A stretch of 64,000 nt of DNA, from positions 1 through 64,000 of the forward strand of contig MPUH01000008.1 in the NCBI GenBank assembly GCA_001970955.1, in the 5' to 3' direction. Every line of letters starts with the position of its first letter. Position 1 is the first letter of the stretch. The notes under the pieces were generated by a model, which saw only the letters and a list, made by a program, of their open reading frames with translations, searched no databases and was not told the origin of the DNA. The stretch comes from Stentor coeruleus (lineage: Eukaryota > Ciliophora > Heterotrichea > Heterotrichida > Stentoridae). Position numbers and translations under genes: made by a program. Of the stretch, positions 27,901 to 37,195 are shown piece after piece.

Positions 27901-30665
27901 TTGGGGAGTTACAATATAGGATAAATGCTAATGTACTTAACCCTGAACCTATAGAAATCCCACCAGCTGGATTAAAAGTTGAACTTGGGGAATCGATACA
28001 GATTAATGTGGCTATTGACCCGAAAAACAAAAACTTGGAATTTGCGAAATCTAAATGCAAAGAACGCTATCAATCATCGCAAAAGACTAAAGAACGAGAA
28101 GCTTTAAATGATATATTAAGAAAACTACAAATTGATGATAATGTTTATGATATAGCATTGAATTCTCCATATTTCAGTGGACCGAATACTATATCTTTAT
28201 CAGATATTGTCAAAACAAAAAGTAAAAATGTTGACACTTCTGAAATGTCGGAGGTTACAAAACAAGAAATCTCGTTGGTTGTGGCAAAAAAAACACAGAC
28301 TCGGGGATCACAAAGTAACCAGCCTGAGATGATCAACAAATTTATGTTGAATTTTGCCCCAAAAACCCCAGGGGAATATCCATGTGAGATAGTAATGACT
28401 TCAGCTAAAAAAACTGATATAAGGATTTATACAATAAGTTTATCAGTAAAACCAAAAAGAAATGTTGTGAATTTAGAAATGGTATCATATGCACGTAGTG
28501 AAACTAAACAAGATATTCCTATTGTAAACAATTCAGATAAAGATTGGCAGGTTAAAGTGACATTAACTCAGGAGACTAAAGATTTTACAGCAGGTAAAGA
28601 TTTTAATGTAAGGAAAAAATCAACAGGGTATTGTACTGTAAGTTTTAAACCACAATGGACTTGTGAAGTTAAAGGTAAATTAGTACTTGAAGTTGCAGCT
28701 ACTAGTGAAGTTTATGAGTTTAATCTTAAGGGTATTGGTGAAGAACCAAGGGCTGAAGAACATTTAGTTGTTGAGTGTAAAGTCAAAGATATGAATACAT
28801 TAATGATACCTGTGCCAAATAATACAGATGGACCTGTTATATACAGGGTTGAAAGCGATTTACCTATCGCATCAGGAGAATCAACATTTATGGTCCCCCC
28901 TAAAACAAAATCTATGTACGAGCTTGTAATCCGCCCATTCCAATCAGGTCTTTACAATGGAGCTATAACTTTTTATGATCCAAGTGGGAAATTCTACTGG
29001 TATACTATAGAAATAAAAGCTCAAGAACCTGAGCCTGAAGATGAGAAAATTCTTATAACTCAATGTCGTAAAGCTATTGAATTAAAAATCACAGTTTATA
29101 ATCCATTTACTGAAAGCACAACTTTTGAAGTAACAATACAAGGAAAAGGACTTGTTGGGGATAATGTTTTTTATTTAGAACCTAAAGCTATTGGGGTATA
29201 TGAATTGTTATATTCACCTTTGATACCTGGAGAAAGTGATGGAGCAGTGTTTTTTGTAAGTGAGAAAACTGGGGAGTTTTGGTATAGGTTGAAATTAAAT
29301 GCCTTACCTCCTGAGGCTATTGAACTACCGATTTTTGAGTGTGAGTTAGGAAGGACTGAGAGCCAACAGATTTATTTAGAAAACCCAACTGCTGAAGAGG
29401 CTGTATTAGATTATACATCTTCCAATCCACTGAACTTCGAACTAGTCCCAGAAAAAATCCTTCTACCTCCTTATGAAACTGTTGAAGCTATAATAAAGTA
29501 CTGCCCCTCAAGTCTAAAACATACTGAAAATGGTATAATCACCCTAACAAGCCCAACTCTTGGCAACTGGGAATACAAACTTAAAGGTAAAGGTATCCCT
29601 CCAACAAAAATGGAACCCCTTGAAGTCTCTGCAACAATAGGCGAAAGTTCATCCGTCCAAGTAACTTTCAAAAATCCCTTCAGAGAAATGATCACAATCA
29701 TCCTTTCTTTAGAAGGAAAAGATATTTTTAATCTTCTTGTCAAACGTAATAGATTTACAATTGGCCCTCTAGGTATGTTATTAATCCCTGTATCTTTTCA
29801 ACCTGTATCAATGGAAGAAGCTCAAGCAACACTTATAGTATCAATAACAGATGATTTAGCTTGGAGATTTCCTATAAGAGGAATTACAGAAAATACTTCA
29901 CAATATAAAGATTATAGTTATAAGACTAAATGTAGAAGTACTATTGAGCAAACTTTAAGTATTGTATTACATGATCTTGAAGATTTAGAAGAAGAAGAGA
30001 ATTTTTCTCATGAAATACGAGTACCAAATAAAGATTTTCAAAGACTTGTGGATAGTAGTTTTAAGATTGAACCTATAAGGAATATATTGTCTAATCCTGG
30101 AGAAGCTTTGGAGTTCTTGGTAAGATTTGAGCCTTTGAGACCTTTTAAGACAATTATTGAGTTTTTGATTTATAAGAGCTCAGGAGGAAGATGGAAATAT
30201 AATATATTACTTGAAGCTCTTGATCCTGATGTTGATGATACTATTATTATTGAGAGTCAGATTAATAAACCTCATAGTGTTGCTTTTAAACTCACAAATC
30301 AATTAAAAGCATTTGCTGAATTCGAAGCATTTTTCACTCCAGAAAGCAACTCATGTTTTAGTGTTATGCCAACTAAAGGTGTATTAGAACCATTTGGTCG
30401 TGAAGGTACAACATTTGTCGTAACATTTTTACCAACAGAATATGGTGCTGCAAAAATAGGAAGAATGATTATACAAACTGATGATATGAGATGGATTTAT
30501 ACTATAAAAGGTGTTCATCCTCATTATCAGAAACCTGAAGTCCAAGGTGGAAGATTAGATAATAAACTTTATAGACAACCTGCAGGATCTAAGAAAAATT
30601 TTATAAGAAATAATATGAAGCAATTATCCCCTAAAAGGTCAAGAATGGAAGAATCTTTACCTTAA
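21930..30665 (+). CDS. CFAP47: CFAP47-like central-apparatus protein (ASH domains plus CH domain)
   Basis: A giant protein of about 2,900 residues built of repeated Ig-like ASH/HYDIN-type beta domains, recognisable by recurring pairs such as LxFGxVxxxxxxxxxVxVxN and FxPxxxGxF...L. One calponin-homology domain lies near residues 1670-1780 (LLKWMSYHYAN...MDGTVFAAVMQ...GREMVIFCLQLYQGLP). This order and length match CFAP47 (CHDC2/CXorf22), which sits in the ciliary central-pair apparatus and is needed for motility. HYDIN is longer and arranged differently. No introns are evident over 8.7 kb. Positions 26096-26382 contain an N-joined direct repeat that adds 48 codons in frame (about residues 1390-1485); the true protein is probably about 2,863 residues. 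Confidence 0.88.
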   Translation: MSVRSTTYAGKFEKTTGSKQVTLSKGQPIEVFPPEIVFKDIEPDQTYEVTVSVRNLCQRVRRIRFTPPKTSKFLAEYNNLGAIAGGIQTTIVISFETDHSGNFHDEMVIISEEFSYTLLMHAYQPAPDIQFDPFVNMGLTSILKVKSSNVTFRNEGSRKGLVTLNYDKSISLELTIDSESFSLNSGEKIIIKMIYTPREVGIFRCPVEVIVDGQEKVRHIDVNGTCVEHQMSVVAPNLEKIMPTISDPEGTGQHLSVINSLNFGYMYHGEEKQMIAYLVNNGPMPVSFSIQFILGSEEEVENEQYMMHTPQELAKQEIKRVMKSEPEYGRVDAYSQLMIRFYCHSKVLDRAKGFIHNMMEEGNAEASFTYAVDNVIDYFYTAVFKFKEIDQKLLLQLQARALLPNIKISQNAVFFPVCALGDRRDMPIKIENLNEQLEITYTFSKVAQFTIEPEEGKLLPKQSKSLNFAFIPKNLGVFHSTVLLQFINGAYKVPIHFYAKSEGKIEKKPQGIRGTESLPKDFEPERKYLSDMQVQNALNEREGKWKTETKVETLKTDYSLQVDQAILQNYVKKQYVDFLRNTRKERLKKSKSTKIQQFLPNEEGLKDPTCGMTDDLVKGTPIALPNAADQLFVNKAIGLYETAKGISYTHDPDKPIRNVSKMALDRKTYKEVAFSEVPKKQVELRECGKILTAQELQFISAGPKLLDFGRVVVCSPCCKYFSVVNGLKQGIFVEMFSNLTEIHKIEPNSLVIPAGMTGGFQINLTSTRTQSLEGIVTYKINSEHQFCFKVTAKMEPAELRLSKSVVKFVFDDENMEESLSEKITIDNLCNADTKFTWVVPSGCNFDVDPKEDIVEAKKSKVITLRFTPSVSGGKSEEEYLNMRVQNGETCVLKCKGEFTEAKCMFVQKQVDFDVVSVGISHEKTVSIKNLLRTTAVYHVKNCPSELTVSPIKGKVPGDGRVNLKIEFCSMEERELHFELEVLIRGGKPLTLTVLGKAIIPSVYIKESEIDFGGVTYKCSSIRKFTVVNDSPINCALYINLAEHEEFEISLPPEKITEGEYDSHVLVPAANDKNNPFATHDENDELDDIKQEAGMQEEESEDEPEEVARTFRLNMNANSQVQLQLKFIPNDTDTYLFDLPILMAGVSEPIKNLVRRVSGEGLQPRFLIDPSIVDFRKKYITGIEKSFPEYKDIIFSNPDIYPLKWKLETLSNEASKIFTIKPMEGYLEPAASVTVRASFNPLQPTEYEEKVKLFLNTQNEPYLSLTLKGEGAVPRISFDRRYIILPIVPLGVMSKAMFRINNEGYQNVELKHRLPKDIGKIPIDLNYLDGHTLGTTKQKILVEVTFISEKPFSFTSQLEFYDTEGNRFFIMIAGTADNSLPSIFSFIQRHSEDIKYENDANGAVRVNYEENSEQDEYSGKWDGPKTSVASSAYSRSAXSEDIKYENDANGAVRVNYEENSEQDEYSGKWDGPKTSVASSAYSRSAKSIIGYMPIPQTLLDKGIDHLTRWMNHHVLVNPVSHFPEDFISQYGAPLYELVYSLSGKMPPGQIKNISGIPHKELIKQLYKQYEELLDHLKKFGALLNTVRPEFLMSQHEFSQHLKSTPNELQLKPKQIQHRWPYMSMDSWTTLVYQIIKMYLLNRVTPKSFKTLPGIEPESATIEPWMTSSNLFSVSESILLKWMSYHYANMHPHTPKKFTNFEADLMDGTVFAAVMQSHTGPIKALSNIKMNCTTEEQRIFNCEKIIAGLSEIGMNTYISANDLARPSGREMVIFCLQLYQGLPHYIPKCKIIFSCPLGEKTEKKLDLANNSNKPVNYWVRIEGSQDFSIEGAESLNILPKASVQFPVIFQSRVTTPIQKAKLSFTNRSSDGNSQAAALVFELISDVKPPQAVTQIDMDTPLYKLLNKEVEIKNIYGQEAEFNIILIMHEEQKKSTGKKKGSTETIQLNFPQPFFIKSEKVKVKKNSSSLIGVQFLPFEMRNYKADLILCDEKVGELQYRINANVLNPEPIEIPPAGLKVELGESIQINVAIDPKNKNLEFAKSKCKERYQSSQKTKEREALNDILRKLQIDDNVYDIALNSPYFSGPNTISLSDIVKTKSKNVDTSEMSEVTKQEISLVVAKKTQTRGSQSNQPEMINKFMLNFAPKTPGEYPCEIVMTSAKKTDIRIYTISLSVKPKRNVVNLEMVSYARSETKQDIPIVNNSDKDWQVKVTLTQETKDFTAGKDFNVRKKSTGYCTVSFKPQWTCEVKGKLVLEVAATSEVYEFNLKGIGEEPRAEEHLVVECKVKDMNTLMIPVPNNTDGPVIYRVESDLPIASGESTFMVPPKTKSMYELVIRPFQSGLYNGAITFYDPSGKFYWYTIEIKAQEPEPEDEKILITQCRKAIELKITVYNPFTESTTFEVTIQGKGLVGDNVFYLEPKAIGVYELLYSPLIPGESDGAVFFVSEKTGEFWYRLKLNALPPEAIELPIFECELGRTESQQIYLENPTAEEAVLDYTSSNPLNFELVPEKILLPPYETVEAIIKYCPSSLKHTENGIITLTSPTLGNWEYKLKGKGIPPTKMEPLEVSATIGESSSVQVTFKNPFREMITIILSLEGKDIFNLLVKRNRFTIGPLGMLLIPVSFQPVSMEEAQATLIVSITDDLAWRFPIRGITENTSQYKDYSYKTKCRSTIEQTLSIVLHDLEDLEEEENFSHEIRVPNKDFQRLVDSSFKIEPIRNILSNPGEALEFLVRFEPLRPFKTIIEFLIYKSSGGRWKYNILLEALDPDVDDTIIIESQINKPHSVAFKLTNQLKAFAEFEAFFTPESNSCFSVMPTKGVLEPFGREGTTFVVTFLPTEYGAAKIGRMIIQTDDMRWIYTIKGVHPHYQKPEVQGGRLDNKLYRQPAGSKKNFIRNNMKQLSPKRSRMEESLP
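26096..26382. repeat. 143-bp direct repeat flanking a single N, inside CFAP47
   Basis: 26096-26238 and 26240-26382 differ at one base (gatgaGta/gatgaAta), with N 26239 between them. The 144-bp period keeps the frame, so the artefact is invisible in the translation except for one undefined residue. Confidence 0.92.
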
Positions 30666-31345
30666 AGATATTACTTAAACTTTAGATAAAAATAAAGAAA
30701 TAAGCAGATTTTTAAAAATAACGAAGGATTAGCATGTTTTAAAAGTTTATATTTGCTATAAGATTAATTTTATTATTTCATTCTCTTCATTTTCCTAATA
30801 GAATAGTTAAGTAGTTTTTTATTATGATATGCTTCATTAAAATATTGAGCACAATCATGACAAATTATCCTCCTGACTCAAAATCTTATTAAAGTTACTA
30901 TTATATTCATCAACCCAATTTAAAAATTATCCTAAATTAATTTTTAAATCTTAAAACCCTTACTTCAACTGAAAATCCTTATTTCTTTTAAATCGCTAAC
31001 ATTTTTATCTATATCGATTTCTTCTACATAGACATAAATTTCCTATTATCCAATAAATTTTAATATCCTACCTAAAATGATGCTAAAAAGTATAAAAACT
31101 TTATATTTCAAATAAAACATTCTACAAATTAATTTACATATAAAATCCTAATAATACTAACAAAATCATCTTATATAAAACGCCTTATAAAATTACCTAT
31201 CATTTTTAATCAAACTCTTCATATAGTCCATTGACTTTCTCATAATCTTCTTGATATTTANATAAAAATTAATTTACATATAAAATCCTAATAATACTAA
31301 CAAAATCATCTTATATAAAACGCCTTATAAAATTATCTATCATTT
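30666..31345. other. Spacer between convergent genes, with N join
   Basis: AT-rich. It contains the left copy of the 135-bp repeat, which is a second copy of the 3' end of the coiled-coil gene. No independent gene. Confidence 0.6.
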
Positions 31346-31400
31346 TTAATCAAACTCTTCATATAGTCCATTGACTTTCTCATAATCTTCTTGATATTTA
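31126..31400. repeat. About 135-bp direct repeat flanking a single N
   Basis: 31126-31260 and about 31267-31400 match with one difference (ttaCcta/ttaTcta). N is at 31261. The left copy duplicates the last codons and 3' flank of the CCDC177-like gene. Confidence 0.9.
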
Positions 31401-33322
31401 TTTTCCAATACAGTTTGCTGTTCTCTAACCTTAGCTCTTTCAATCTCAAATATTTTTTCTAGCCTTTTTCTTTCAATTTCATTAACTACAGTTGATAAAA
31501 TCTCATCTCTTTCAGCTTCTCTTTTTTCCTCTTCTTTTAATAATTTAGTTAATGCTTTTTTGTTTTTGTTTTTCAGACTGTCTAGTACTTTTTTCGCTTC
31601 AGATTTCATTTTTTCTCTTGTAGCATGATGTCCAGGGGTATTAAAATTACCTGTATTTGGTGAAAAACCAGTTGAGACTCTTGAGCTTATTGCCCCAAAT
31701 TTCTTTTTGGGTTTTTTAGATTTTTTTGGAGATTTTATAAGCTGATTTTTAGGTGTTTCAGCTTTGACTTCAAGGTTTTTTTGGGCTTTAAAGAAGTTTT
31801 TCATCATGGATTCTTTTTCTTTTTCTAATTGTTTTCGGACTTCGAGTCTATGTTCAAACATTTTTTGTTTTTCAGACATGAGGTTTTGGGTTCTATCATT
31901 TTCTTCTTTGATTCGTTGTTGGATGAGAGCTTTTTCGTATTCTTGCTTTTTTTGGATACGCTTTATTTCGTCTTCTTTTTCCTTTTTACGAATGCTTCTC
32001 CATATAGCCATTTTTTTTGCTTCGTTTTCTTGTTCTTCTTTTAGTTGTTGTAATATCATTTCAGCTTCTTCTTGTTTTTCTTTTATTAGTCTAACCCTTT
32101 CTTGTTCAATTTCTTTTTGCTTTTCAATAACTTGAAGCCTTTCTTCTTCTTTCCTTCTAAGCTCTTTCTGTTTTCTTTCCATATCTTTTTTAGCTTCTTT
32201 ATCTAAATATCTTTTCCTTTTCTCTGCTTCTTCCATAGCTTTTAAATAAGCAATTTTTTTCTCTTCTTGCATTTCATTATTCTCCCTAATAACTCTTTCT
32301 ATTTCCTCTTTCTTTTCCATAGCTCTAATCCTAGCTTGCTCTTTCATATTTTCCCTTTGTCTTTCAAACTGCAGCCTTTTAGCTTCAGAGTTTTTTTGTT
32401 TCTCATGAAAAATCCTCAGTTTTTGATTCATTATACCCTCCAAATTAGTTTTCGCAGCTTCTAACCTTTGATTCTTATCCCTCTGTTTTATCTCATTTTG
32501 TTTTTTCATCTCATATTGTTTTATCTGCATCGCTCTAACTCTTTCTTGATCTTTTTCTTCTAACATAAGCCTTTTTTCTTCAAGTTTAGCTTGTTGTTCC
32601 CTTTGTATTTCTTCAGCTTGAAGTCTCATTTGTATCTGTTTTTGTTTTATTTCTTCATCACGTTTTTTCGCTTCTTTCATCCGACGTTTTTCCTCTTTGG
32701 CTGTTTTACGCATTTTTCTTTGTGCCTCTTCAAATTCAGCTTGTTGCCGTTGTTTCATAATCATTTCTTCTTCTTCTTGTCTCTGTTTTATTCTCTCATT
32801 TTCCAGAGCTTTTTGCTTTTCTTGCTCTCTTTTCATTCGCGCCAGCTCTAGCTGGCGATACTCCTCTCGCCTTTTAGCTTTTTTATCCCTCTCTTCAAAG
32901 CGTTTTTGTATTGATTGTTTGATTTTTTCATGTTCACGCATCTGAGCCATTTCAATCTCCTGGCGTTTTTTTAGTTTCTCTAATTGTTTCTCATCCTCTT
33001 GGGCAAGATAATTCGCTTTTGATACTCTTTGCTGCGAAAACCCTGATGAACTATCAGCACTGCCTCTAAGCATTTTCCTTCTTTCTTTAGCAACAATTCT
33101 AACATATCTTTGCCTGCGCTCTTCATGTCTTTCTAAATAAGTCTCAATGATTTCTTCATCATCAATTCCTAGTTTCTTTTTAGCTCTTGCCTTAGTCAAT
33201 TTAAGTAAATCTTTCGGCTCAAGTCCTTGGCGCTTTAAAGCTTCTAAAGATGTTGGACTATCTATAAGGTGTCTTTTATCATCTGGGTCAAAGTTATCAA
33301 TTGATATAACTCCTGAATCCAT
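31346..33322 (-). CDS. CCDC177-like long coiled-coil protein
   Basis: A 658-residue protein. The first 100 residues (NFDPDDKRHLIDSPTSLEALKRQGLEPKDLL, then KKLGIDDEEIIETYLERHEERRQRYV) match the N-terminal signature of CCDC177-type proteins: a D/S-P-x-SLEAC-x-R motif followed by a YExxExxR helix. Residues about 130-480 are an extremely Glu/Lys/Arg-rich single helix or coiled coil. A short disordered basic linker and another helix end the protein (YEEFD). Likely a filamentous cytoskeletal or basal-body component (inference). The 3' end is duplicated across the N at 31261. Confidence 0.72.
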   Translation of the reverse strand: MDSGVISIDNFDPDDKRHLIDSPTSLEALKRQGLEPKDLLKLTKARAKKKLGIDDEEIIETYLERHEERRQRYVRIVAKERRKMLRGSADSSSGFSQQRVSKANYLAQEDEKQLEKLKKRQEIEMAQMREHEKIKQSIQKRFEERDKKAKRREEYRQLELARMKREQEKQKALENERIKQRQEEEEMIMKQRQQAEFEEAQRKMRKTAKEEKRRMKEAKKRDEEIKQKQIQMRLQAEEIQREQQAKLEEKRLMLEEKDQERVRAMQIKQYEMKKQNEIKQRDKNQRLEAAKTNLEGIMNQKLRIFHEKQKNSEAKRLQFERQRENMKEQARIRAMEKKEEIERVIRENNEMQEEKKIAYLKAMEEAEKRKRYLDKEAKKDMERKQKELRRKEEERLQVIEKQKEIEQERVRLIKEKQEEAEMILQQLKEEQENEAKKMAIWRSIRKKEKEDEIKRIQKKQEYEKALIQQRIKEENDRTQNLMSEKQKMFEHRLEVRKQLEKEKESMMKNFFKAQKNLEVKAETPKNQLIKSPKKSKKPKKKFGAISSRVSTGFSPNTGNFNTPGHHATREKMKSEAKKVLDSLKNKNKKALTKLLKEEEKREAERDEILSTVVNEIERKRLEKIFEIERAKVREQQTVLENKYQEDYEKVNGLYEEFD

Positions 33323-33372
33323 TTAACTGATTTTATATTATAAGCGATATAGTTAATATGACTTAAAATATT

Positions 33373-34539
33373 TTATTCTGGAACTTCGTTTATTTTTTCT
33401 AAGTTTAGGTCTTTGGCTTTGCTTTCGACTTTGTGGATCATGAGCATTTTGATGTTTATGTTTTCACGGATCTGACCAATTTCCCTCCAGTGTTTGACAT
33501 TTCCTAATTGCAGTTGATGATTTTTCGATGAGATTTTCTCGAGGATTTCAGTGTACTCAGTTATTTTATCGTTTAAACTGAAATATAATGTTTTAAGTTC
33601 CTTACTTTTCTGTGAAGTTTCTGCATGGCTCGCTGAGTAAGCATCAATAGTATGAACAGTTTTATTAGGGTTTTTTTTCCCGATTTTAGAAAAGTCTATT
33701 TTAGGCACTTTGCTCAAATTAGAAGATACTGTGTTATTTCTATTTATTTCAGATACTTCAATATCAGAACTTGAAGATTCTGATTCTGAGTCGCTTTCGC
33801 TTATAGGTGTTTCTTCTAAAGGTTTGATTAATAGTTTATCATTCAAACTCTTTCTATTTATAGGGTTTTTAAGTAAAGCTTGAATTTTTTCACATCCCAC
33901 ATAGGCGGTTTTAGAGAAATTCGACAGTATTTCCCTATAATTATTGGCAATATAACAAGCTCTTGCGCATTTTTGAATCGACTCTTTTACTATCTCTACT
34001 TTGCCATGTATTTCTAAAATATCTTCTCTTGGTTGTACTGCAATAACATTTTTCGACTGAATATTTGTTGACAGTTGGTCAGATAATTTCTTATTAATCT
34101 TTTTCAAATCGTCTATAGTCTTTTCTTTATCTTGAAGTTTTTTTTGACATTCAGAAAGCTTATCATCAGATTCTTGACTATATTCGTTTAATCTTGACTC
34201 TAATTCATTTGATATTTGTAGACATAATAAAGCTTTTCCTTGTATGTCGTAAAGATCTTTAAATGATTTTTTAACTTCTTTTTCAAGCTTGATATTTTCC
34301 CCTATAAGATTTTCAAGTATTTTAGGTGAAAAACTTGCTGAGGTTTCTGTAGTCTCTATATTAACTTCACTGAATTTGGCAACGACAAGATCACGAATCA
34401 TTTTTCTATTAATCTCAATCGTTGACTCTAAATCTTCAATGCGTGATTTAAGCATTTCTACTAGCCCAGTGAAAAATTTGTAGGATTGCTTAGAAGACTT
34501 GTCACTTACAGAGCTTATATCAGAATCTTCTTTTTGCAT
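33373..34539 (-). CDS. Coiled-coil protein with acidic linker, unknown
   Basis: About 388 residues. The start is taken at ATG 34539 (MQKEDSDISS); the frame extends four codons to a TTG. Residues about 15-160 form a coiled coil. A Ser/Glu-rich acidic segment (SESDSESESSSSDIEVSE) lies near 250 and a second helix near 305-380. No catalytic domain. It is tandem with the upstream coiled-coil gene, 50 bp apart on the same strand, which hints at but does not show related roles. Confidence 0.65.
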   Translation of the reverse strand: MQKEDSDISSVSDKSSKQSYKFFTGLVEMLKSRIEDLESTIEINRKMIRDLVVAKFSEVNIETTETSASFSPKILENLIGENIKLEKEVKKSFKDLYDIQGKALLCLQISNELESRLNEYSQESDDKLSECQKKLQDKEKTIDDLKKINKKLSDQLSTNIQSKNVIAVQPREDILEIHGKVEIVKESIQKCARACYIANNYREILSNFSKTAYVGCEKIQALLKNPINRKSLNDKLLIKPLEETPISESDSESESSSSDIEVSEINRNNTVSSNLSKVPKIDFSKIGKKNPNKTVHTIDAYSASHAETSQKSKELKTLYFSLNDKITEYTEILEKISSKNHQLQLGNVKHWREIGQIRENINIKMLMIHKVESKAKDLNLEKINEVPE

Positions 34540-34848
34540 TTTTATTGTCAAAATATTATTGTATTACCAGTGATAAAATACTTGGATATTTTGAGGGAAA
34601 AATATTGTTGATAGGAAATGTGAGAATAAGGCTTGGATGAGGATTAGTTTCTTAATTGTTATTGAAATTTTATAGTCTTTTTTTTAATGTAGATTTTTAT
34701 TTTTAAAGTTAGTTTGGTTATTGATTTTTTTGTTGCAGATTTCATTTATGGATTTAGTTGATTATTATATTTGTGATTTATAATAGGATATTTTATTTAT
34801 TAAGAAGATTATATTATATTAGTTATTTTAAAAGCATAATTTACTATT
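34540..34848. other. Spacer, T/G-rich
   Basis: Five-prime flank of the minus-strand coiled-coil gene. No gene seen. Confidence 0.45.
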
Positions 34849-35088
34849 CTTTATATTAGATGGTTAGTAAAATGCTGTTCTTGCTTGTTATGTTTGTCTG
34901 AGCTTCTGCTTCTGTCGAAGTGAGATAGGACAACTTTAGTTGAAGAGGTTGTCTGTACAGAACTCGTNGCTTTATATTAGATGGTTAGTAAAATGCTGTT
35001 CTTGCTTGTTATGTTTGTCTGAGATTCTGCTTCTGTCGAAGTGAGATAGGACAACTTTAGTTGAAGAGGTTGTCTGTACAGAACTCGT
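34849..35088. repeat. 119-bp direct repeat flanking a single N
   Basis: 34849-34967 and 34970-35088 differ at one base (gagCttct/gagAttct), with N 34968 between. Probable contig overlap. Confidence 0.9.
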
Positions 35089-35510
35089 CTGTGACCATCC
35101 ATTTTTCTCTTGCTCAGACTGAGAACATGGCCAGAAGCAAAGATATTCTCAAAGGATTTTTTGGCATGATAAGCCTGGTCATTGTGTTTCCACCTTGGGA
35201 AAAAACATCAGCGGATTGTGGTGATGCCTTGCCACATCCTGATTTCATGAGTATGATGATTAAAAGGACTAAAAAACATCCAAAGTTACCCTAGGAGTAG
35301 AAAATAGGCTTTTCTTGAGAACCAGGGACTTGTATCTCTACCCGCTTATACAGAGTGTAGGTTCGGGTTACTTCCTAACTGAAACTTCAAGGAATAAGCT
35401 TACAATAAGACTTAATCTTCCACCCCCAAGATTTTCAAAACAAAACAAAAATCCTTATAACCTTTTCCATAAATTGAGAATACCTATGATTCCTAATTTA
35501 AATCTTTAAA
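34970..35510. other. Unexplained GC-richer patch
   Basis: This stretch is visibly richer in G and C than the surrounding spacers, yet it has no convincing gene. Short frames exist on both strands: plus 35127-35294 (MARSKDILKGFFGM..., 55 residues), plus 35315-35509 without an ATG start, and a minus frame of about 46 residues. A hairpin is possible near 35050-35080 (GACAACTTT / GAGGTTGTC with a 7-base loop). It could be a structured RNA gene, a decayed coding region or a short real gene. None of these is supported strongly. Confidence 0.35.
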
Positions 35511-35629
35511 CCTAAAAAAAAAAGATTGGTCTTGAAGGTTTTATAGGATTAAATCTCTTGTATTAATCATCTCTTAAGAAAAAAAGTGTAGTTCTATCAA
35601 TCACCTAGACTTTCTTGTTTTAGATGAGG

Positions 35630-36424
35630 CTAATTATATATAAAAAACCTTGTGAAAAGTAACGGCAACATTAATTTCTGTTTGGTTTCTCTTATTGGTT
35701 GGAACTCATCGAAATGAATGAATCTTGCAGCCTTCCCATAGCTTTCAATTTCAACTATCCCAGCTTTTATATTTTTGATAAGGCCTTGTATCATACCATG
35801 TATATTTTTAACCTCTTCACATATTTTTTCAGCCAATAATACTCCTTGACCAACAAGTCTTTTATTATTTTCAATACCAAGGTCTTGTTTATATTCTTCC
35901 TTATCTAAAACATCAAAAACTTTTTCTAAATCATTGCCCATATTTGAAATTTCTTTAAGTTTGATAAAAATTCCAACATGTGATTCAGCTAATTCCTGCA
36001 TTTTTGTCTCAAATATTATCCAACCCTCATAAAGTTTCTTGCTTTCTACACTTAAATTTCTGTTTTTAAGTTGAATATAAGGTGGAGACATATGAAATGC
36101 TACTGATAAAATCCCTTTATTACTTGCTGCTATTGAGATTAAAAGGATTATTATCCCATCAGTTATTCTGAAATTTTTTATACATTCGCTGTGGCAATTT
36201 TCATAGAATGAGAATATACAAGATTTTAGATATGTATATTCATCTATGAGATATTTTGATGTGTTTACTATGTTTGTATCGGTCATGCTTAATCCTTGGA
36301 TGTCCATTGGCTGTAAAACTAAAGATTCTAGTTGCACATTTTCTAAACTTTGCCGGACCTTGCATGGCTCAGGGTTGCTTGGATCTTTGATGCTTTTTTG
36401 AATGAGTCTTTCTTTCAATAGNAT
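35630..36424 (-). CDS. Helical protein, unknown; start codon overlaps an N
   Basis: About 264 residues, mostly helical, beginning MLLKERLIQKS if the undetermined base at 36422 is C on the plus strand: the codon reads ATN on the minus strand, and ATG would be the only in-frame start before an upstream TAA. The leader TTAAAATT fits other starts here. The middle has a hydrophobic helix (ITDGIIILLISIAAS, about residues 89-103) and later amphipathic helices, ending LPLLFTRFFIYN. No family recognised. Confidence 0.6.
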   Translation of the reverse strand, partial: XLLKERLIQKSIKDPSNPEPCKVRQSLENVQLESLVLQPMDIQGLSMTDTNIVNTSKYLIDEYTYLKSCIFSFYENCHSECIKNFRITDGIIILLISIAASNKGILSVAFHMSPPYIQLKNRNLSVESKKLYEGWIIFETKMQELAESHVGIFIKLKEISNMGNDLEKVFDVLDKEEYKQDLGIENNKRLVGQGVLLAEKICEEVKNIHGMIQGLIKNIKAGIVEIESYGKAARFIHFDEFQPIRETKQKLMLPLLFTRFFIYN

Positions 36425-37195
36425 AATTTTAAGTAGTTGAACTGGCCTTTATCTCCTATCTTTCCACACCCCATTTATATATCAGCGAACTGACTGAAGC
36501 AAGCATATTTAAATTTTAATACCTATGCAAAATAAAGTAGATTTTCATGCATCTGCTTCGAAATGTTATTAACTATTTACAATATTTATGGTTGAGTGTA
36601 TTATAATACTTTAATTTTATTAGTATTTCCATAAAAATATCAAAGAAAATTATGCTAAACTACTGATTATATTATATTCGATACTTGATTAAGAATATTT
36701 AAACATATAATACCCAATATAAACAACAAAAAATCAGAATAAAACTAATTCTAATAGTATCAACATGTCAATATCCCCATAAATAAAAATCATTTTTCCA
36801 AAAAAGTAAATAAAATACCTTAAACTATCATATAAATATATCAAATAAATCAAATAAATAATCTAAACTCTAATTCCAAAAATCACAAAAATATACACAA
36901 AGATTTTCAAACACATAAATTTTTTAATCCTACTATATAAATTCCTCAACATCTTAAGTTGTCCTATTTTATTATATAATTTCCCATAACTTCTTCATAA
37001 TTTCTTATATTTCATGCCCTAAACTAACTACTTTTATTACATGAAATACTTTATACAACCCTATAAACCCAAACTTAATAAAATCTCCATAATTTCTCAT
37101 CACAAACAAAAAAATTATCATTAAAAAAACCCATAAACCTATTCAATTCCCTTCACATTTTTCTCCCATAAATCATTAAATTCTAATAATAAGCC
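36425..37195. other. Spacer
   Basis: AT-rich, shifting to C/A-rich towards the PPR-like gene's 3' end. No gene seen. Confidence 0.5.

Noticed and set aside
31764-32945. Several open frames opposite the CCDC177-like gene
   Set aside because: They are antisense shadows of a Glu/Lys-rich coding region (Phe/Ser/Leu-rich translations).
35355-35385. tRNA T-arm-like string (GGTTCGGG)
   Set aside because: The five-base stem does not close and no acceptor or anticodon arm could be drawn on either strand. No tRNA was found anywhere in the window.
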